Source of the DNA: Verrucomicrobiales bacterium
Lineage (GTDB): Archaea > Thermoplasmatota > Poseidoniia > Poseidoniales > Poseidoniaceae
Direction of reading: 5' to 3'
Assembly (NCBI GenBank): GCA_002689105.1
Contig: NZEQ01000052.1
Span: 1-34,159, forward strand
DNA: 34,159 nucleotides
Of the stretch, positions 30,987-34,159 are shown piece by piece; position 1 is the first letter of the stretch, and every line of letters begins with the position of its first letter. Under the pieces are notes generated by a model. It did no database searches. It was not told the DNA's origin and saw only the letters and a list, made by a program, of their open reading frames with translations. The position numbers and the translations under genes are program-made.

Positions 30987-31943
30987 ATGCGACGCAACTT
31001 CCGTAACTTTTCGTTGATGGTAGTTCTCTCTTTGATGCTGGTCGCTCCCGTTTTGGGAAACCCCAACGGCCCCCCTTGGGACAACGGCGGTAATCTTGTC
31101 ATCGAAACGGGATGCACTTGCCACGGTGGCGGAGCGCCATCCACCGAAGTGGTGGTCTCTGTTGCCGGTGTTCCACGGGCTTACAACGTGAGCGAAACCT
31201 ACGAATTCGTCATCAGCCTCCAACACGCATCCAACGACGGTGGAGGATTCCTGTTTTGGGATGGGGACATCGGTACGTTGATCGCCGGTGAAGGAAGTCA
31301 AACCGTTGCGGACAAACCAGGAGCTCTTTCTCAATCCGAACCCGGAAACGACTGGGTTGTCCAATGGACGGCCCCTTCTGAAGATGCAGGCCCTGCAAAC
31401 TTCCAACTCGTTGGCAACGCCGTCAACGGCAATGGAAATTTCGATGAAGGCGACAAATGGAACATCCTAACGTTCACCGTCAGTGCACCCGGCGCTACAG
31501 AAATTGCTACGGAGGAAGATGTTTCTCTGCGAACCATCAGCGTTGGCGACTACGATTCGTTGTTCGTCGCTGAAGAGGACCCTGAGGCGGTTGAAGCAGA
31601 ACGTCAAGAGGGCATTGCCCACGACTTCTTCACGAATGGTAACCTGTATTACTGGACCACCTTGTCCTTGATCATCGTCGCTGCCGTCATCCAGGGAGAA
31701 TTTTACGAGCGTCGATTTGGAGGTGGACCAACACATCTTGACAAGAGCCTTGCTGTTCCTCAAGGTCTGCGACGTGGTGTGCTCGCTGCAGGTTTGGCCG
31801 TTCTGTTCGCCTATCTGGTCGACAGTGGACAACCATGGGGCTATGCCCTTGTAGCAGGTATGCTTACTCTATGGGCCATTTACGGCGTCTATCGCACCAT
31901 CGCTCAAGCCCGTGCTCCTAAGCAGTACACCGATTTAGTCTGA
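30987..31943 (+). CDS. Reeler/choice-of-anchor-V-like secreted domain with C-terminal membrane helices (318 aa)
   Basis: A signal peptide (F-S-L-M-V-V-L-S-L-M-L-V-A-P-V-L-G) precedes N-P-N-G-P-P-W-D and T-G-C-T-C-H-G-G-G-A-P-S (C43, C45, H46), then beta-strand-rich sequence ending in W-N-I-L-T-F-T-V. This fits the Reeler-like or choice-of-anchor V domain, which normally opens with a Cys/His motif resembling a haem site; here the spacing is C-x-C-H, not C-x-x-C-H. About three hydrophobic helices occupy the last 110 residues (Y-Y-W-T-T-L-S-L-I-I-V, V-L-A-A-G-L-A-V-L-F, Y-A-L-V-A-G-M-L-T-L-W). Start 30987 has GGTGAGTTC upstream. It lies 10 bases before the tatC-like gene; function unknown. Confidence 0.8.
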   Translation: MRRNFRNFSLMVVLSLMLVAPVLGNPNGPPWDNGGNLVIETGCTCHGGGAPSTEVVVSVAGVPRAYNVSETYEFVISLQHASNDGGGFLFWDGDIGTLIAGEGSQTVADKPGALSQSEPGNDWVVQWTAPSEDAGPANFQLVGNAVNGNGNFDEGDKWNILTFTVSAPGATEIATEEDVSLRTISVGDYDSLFVAEEDPEAVEAERQEGIAHDFFTNGNLYYWTTLSLIIVAAVIQGEFYERRFGGGPTHLDKSLAVPQGLRRGVLAAGLAVLFAYLVDSGQPWGYALVAGMLTLWAIYGVYRTIAQARAPKQYTDLV

Positions 31944-31953
31944 GTGAAGGCGC

Positions 31954-33225
31954 ATGTCGGTTCTCCTGGAACACGACCGTCAACGAACCGTTCAATCCCA
32001 CTTGGATGAACTCACATGGCGCACAACGCTGGTCTTTGCAACAATCGCAACGCTCACGTTGGTGTGGTCCGTTTATGTTGATGATGTCCTTGACATCGTC
32101 CTCACGGCTCTGAAACCGTGTGTAGGTGATTGCCTGAATGTCTACGACCCTGCTCAATGGAGTGCCGTTCGGTGGTTAACCTGTCTGATGTTGGCGATTT
32201 TCTCCTGCATACCCTTGATTTTGTTTCAGATACTTCAATTCTCCAAACCCGGTTTACTTCCATCTGAATTACGTGCTCTCAAGAGATGGCTCGGATTGAC
32301 GACCGTTCTTCTTGTCGGTGGGGCCTTTGCCCTCGTTCAGGAAGGTTTGCCACGCCTCTATCAACTCGGATACGAGCAGCATCTGCAAGCAGGCCTGTCT
32401 GCCCAGTACAGTGCTGTTGACATGCTGATGGTAGCGTCCTATTGCATCTGGGCCTTCTTTGTTGTTGTCGCAACATGGAACGCCATTGCGATGATGGGTT
32501 TGTTCGGTGTTCTGAACATACAGACGGCCGATTACTGGCGACTTCGACTGTACGGTATCGGCAGCTTGCTGCTTATCTTGAGTATACCGGACCACGCCGC
32601 CTCGATGCTCTTGCCCCTTCTCGCCACCTATTGGACGAGCAGTGAAATTCTAGGGCAGCGTTGGTTTCATGCTACCGTCGCTGTCCATGGCGAGGCGGTC
32701 GTACGATTGGATGGAGAAGGCAGACGACGACGGGTCACGCTAGCGGATTGTTCTTGTGAAGGTGCGAACAGCCATTACGGTCATGCCCATGTTGAAGGAT
32801 GTTCAACCGTCAAAGTGGACAGTATTTGTACGGATCCAACCAGCAGAACCATCCTTTTCGAACACGCCTTGCAATCAGGGTTGACCGATGTTGTCATCAC
32901 AGGTTGTGATGGGCGCCCATGTCCGACATTATTCCATCAAAACATGAAGGAACTCAACGTGCAAGTGCACGGATTGGACCTCATGGGAATTCAAAATCGT
33001 CGTGTGCTCACGCCACATCCCCACTTGGATGTCCAGTGTGCCTTTTCTGGGATACAGTCGCTGTTTTCACCTCCAGTTCAAGAAAGAATGCTGTCCGAGT
33101 TGGTTGAAGAAAAAGCATGGCTGCAAGGAGGTGTTCATTTTCTATCGAATGATGAGATGAACTGGGGCGTGTACCATGCTTCACAAGATATTGTCGTCCC
33201 TTCATGCCGAACCGTCGGGTTGTGA
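31954..33225 (+). CDS. tatC: TatC-like twin-arginine translocase subunit with a large C-terminal extension
   Basis: Residues about 1-240 are TatC: the N-terminal H-L-D-E-L (16-20) with the conserved Glu, six hydrophobic helices, F-S-K-P-G-L-L-P-S-E-L-R (96-107) corresponding to the family's F-x-x-P-G-L-x-x-x-E, and a late S-I-P-D-H-A (210-215) where TatC usually has T-P-P-D. TatC binds the twin-arginine signal peptide of folded export substrates. Residues about 241-423 are an extra soluble domain with eight Cys (from C266 and C268 to C418) and many His (G-H-A-H-V-E-G-C; C-D-G-R-P-C). Most TatC proteins are about 250 residues. No tatA gene is next to it. Extension function is unknown; see findings. 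Confidence 0.85.
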   Translation: MSVLLEHDRQRTVQSHLDELTWRTTLVFATIATLTLVWSVYVDDVLDIVLTALKPCVGDCLNVYDPAQWSAVRWLTCLMLAIFSCIPLILFQILQFSKPGLLPSELRALKRWLGLTTVLLVGGAFALVQEGLPRLYQLGYEQHLQAGLSAQYSAVDMLMVASYCIWAFFVVVATWNAIAMMGLFGVLNIQTADYWRLRLYGIGSLLLILSIPDHAASMLLPLLATYWTSSEILGQRWFHATVAVHGEAVVRLDGEGRRRRVTLADCSCEGANSHYGHAHVEGCSTVKVDSICTDPTSRTILFEHALQSGLTDVVITGCDGRPCPTLFHQNMKELNVQVHGLDLMGIQNRRVLTPHPHLDVQCAFSGIQSLFSPPVQERMLSELVEEKAWLQGGVHFLSNDEMNWGVYHASQDIVVPSCRTVGL

Positions 33226-33290
33226 ACAAACCCAATCAAACATCAACATGAACAGCCAAGGTTCAAACGGAGATGCGAGGAGACGAAAAC

Positions 33291-34159
33291 ATGAAGCGGG
33301 TGCTGGCGGGTCTCATCGCCCTTGTCTTTTTGACATCCGCATCGTGGGCATTTCTGAACGAAGCCGTCGTTGAGGACTGGCTCATCGGGCAACTCGTGGT
33401 CGAAGACGATGAAGAGACGGTGTTGGTTCCGCTTCAAGACGATGAGAGATGGTTGGTGGTCGTTGTCGACTTTGATGAATCACAGGCCACCAGTGGCTGG
33501 GGGCCTGACGAAGCAGAGAACCTGTTGGGACAAGCGGTTGTACCCTACATTGAACAGTTATCTGGAAACGTTTCAACGCTTGACATCACACTTCACCCTA
33601 CGGTGGTGCGTGCATCGAAATCACTGCAGGATTACGGACGAGACGAAAATGGAAAAGACACCGGTTCTGACGGAACTTTTCTTCCCGCACAATTGGCAGA
33701 AGAAGCCGTTTCAAGCCTGCGAAATGAAGTAAACTGGTCGAAGTTTGACCTCAACGATGACAATTTGATTGATCGATTCCTTGTCTTGCATACCACCAAA
33801 GGTCAGGAAGAAAATCCGGGAATTGAAAATCGTATATGGAGTCACTTCACGGAATTCGAATCCCCTCTTTCTCTACCGGATGGCTTGGCCATTGAGCACT
33901 ACACCATGGCCAGTTTGCAAACAGGTTCGAGTGGCGTAGGCACCATGATCCACGAAATGCTCCATCAAATGGGAGCCGTCGACTTGTACCCTGTCCACGA
34001 TCAAGTTGGTTTTCAATCTTGGAAAGGACCCGGTGATTGGGACATTATGGCGAGCGGTAACTGGAACGGCGGTGGACGTTGGCCCGCCATGCCTACGGGC
34101 GCCAATATGGAATTGATTCGCCCTGAACGAATCGAAACCCTTGAACTTTCATGGCCAAG
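33291..34159 (+). CDS. secreted M6-like metallopeptidase (3' truncated)
   Basis: The frame stays open to the window end, so the C-terminus is missing. A signal peptide (M-K-R-V-L-A-G-L-I-A-L-V-F-L-T-S-A-S-W-A) leads to a region with a D-L-N-D-D-N-L-I-D calcium loop (153-161), as in EF-hand/dockerin-type sites. The zinc motif H-E-M-L-H-Q-M-G-A-V-D follows (221-231, ligands H221, H225 and possibly D231, with catalytic E222), then L-Y. The later W-D-I-M-A-S-G-N-W-N-G-G-G resembles the Met-turn of M6 (immune-inhibitor-A-like) peptidases. It would act outside the cell. It follows the tatC-like gene after 65 bases, and no Tat-type twin Arg is visible in its signal (only K-R), so export is probably by Sec. 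Confidence 0.85.
   Translation, partial: MKRVLAGLIALVFLTSASWAFLNEAVVEDWLIGQLVVEDDEETVLVPLQDDERWLVVVVDFDESQATSGWGPDEAENLLGQAVVPYIEQLSGNVSTLDITLHPTVVRASKSLQDYGRDENGKDTGSDGTFLPAQLAEEAVSSLRNEVNWSKFDLNDDNLIDRFLVLHTTKGQEENPGIENRIWSHFTEFESPLSLPDGLAIEHYTMASLQTGSSGVGTMIHEMLHQMGAVDLYPVHDQVGFQSWKGPGDWDIMASGNWNGGGRWPAMPTGANMELIRPERIETLELSWP

Noticed and set aside
30987-31943. c-type cytochrome
   Set aside because: The Cys/His motif has only one residue between the two cysteines (C-x-C-H), so standard haem c attachment is not supported.
1-34159. CRISPR array, insertion sequence, prophage or integrated plasmid
   Set aside because: No regularly spaced repeats, transposase, integrase, phage structural gene or terminal repeats were seen on either strand.

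Overview
The window looks like a compact archaeal chromosome segment, most likely from a marine Euryarchaeota/Thermoplasmatota lineage such as Marine Group II (Poseidoniales). The archaeal evidence is direct: a run of archaeal-type ribosomal protein genes (eS19, eL39, eL31, eS17) with a PDCD5-like gene, a Kae1-type KEOPS subunit, and a tRNA-Val gene. The Marine Group II assignment is an inference from gene content (three-gene proton transhydrogenase, methylmalonyl-CoA genes, large NEW3-type surface proteins, a tail motif of the form GWTxEQWxYYG). Gene density is very high. Many genes carry a GGTGA or GGAGG Shine-Dalgarno just before the start, and this was used to choose starts. No CRISPR array, insertion sequence, integrase or phage gene was seen.

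Layout. 1-1250: the 3' end of a CxxC protein, tRNA-Val(GAC), a 50-residue DUF5679-like protein and an ABM-like hypothetical protein. 1320-4536: imidazolonepropionase divergent from Kae1, then a basic hypothetical protein. 4541-7468: FKBP prolyl isomerase, methylmalonyl-CoA mutase catalytic subunit, methylmalonyl-CoA epimerase and a small hypothetical protein. 7476-11072: an ABC-2 exporter (ATPase plus permease) convergent with a class III aminotransferase. 11137-14181: a preQ0 (7-cyano-7-deazaguanine) operon with a small ribbon-helix-helix protein, FolE, QueE, a QueC-MsrB fusion and QueD. 14173-16760 (minus strand): eS19, PDCD5-like, eL39, eL31, eS17, a hypothetical protein and TrmJ. 16901-22058: a surface/envelope cluster with a two-TM-anchored protein, a 1180-residue NEW3-type surface protein, an uncatalogued 57-residue two-helix membrane protein and a PqqD-like protein. 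22055-23376 (minus): SUMF1-fold protein and FMN reductase. 23482-26895: TPR protein, A-type Fe-S carrier and a YgfZ/Iba57-like protein. 26889-30914: malate dehydrogenase divergent from pntAA-pntAB-pntB. 30987-34159: a Reeler-like membrane protein, TatC with a large extra C-terminal domain, and a truncated M6-like secreted metallopeptidase.

How the parts work together. FolE, QueD, QueE and QueC are the four steps from GTP to preQ0, in archaea the precursor of archaeosine in tRNA; the tRNA methyltransferase TrmJ and the t6A protein Kae1 also act on tRNA, although they are not in the same operon. The A-type carrier and YgfZ-like protein form a plausible Fe-S maturation pair. Malate dehydrogenase and transhydrogenase link NADH and NADPH pools. 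The last three genes are secretion and surface functions.

The most unusual item is the QueC-MsrB fusion. The QueC half has lost all four zinc cysteines of the family while keeping its ATP-pyrophosphatase motif, and the fused MsrB half keeps its own two CxxC pairs and its catalytic cysteine. Other points of interest are the TatC C-terminal extension, the missing copper cysteines in the SUMF1 protein, a His-to-Gln change at a usual metal ligand of the epimerase, the hidden 57-residue membrane protein, and four convergent gene pairs whose 3' ends overlap.
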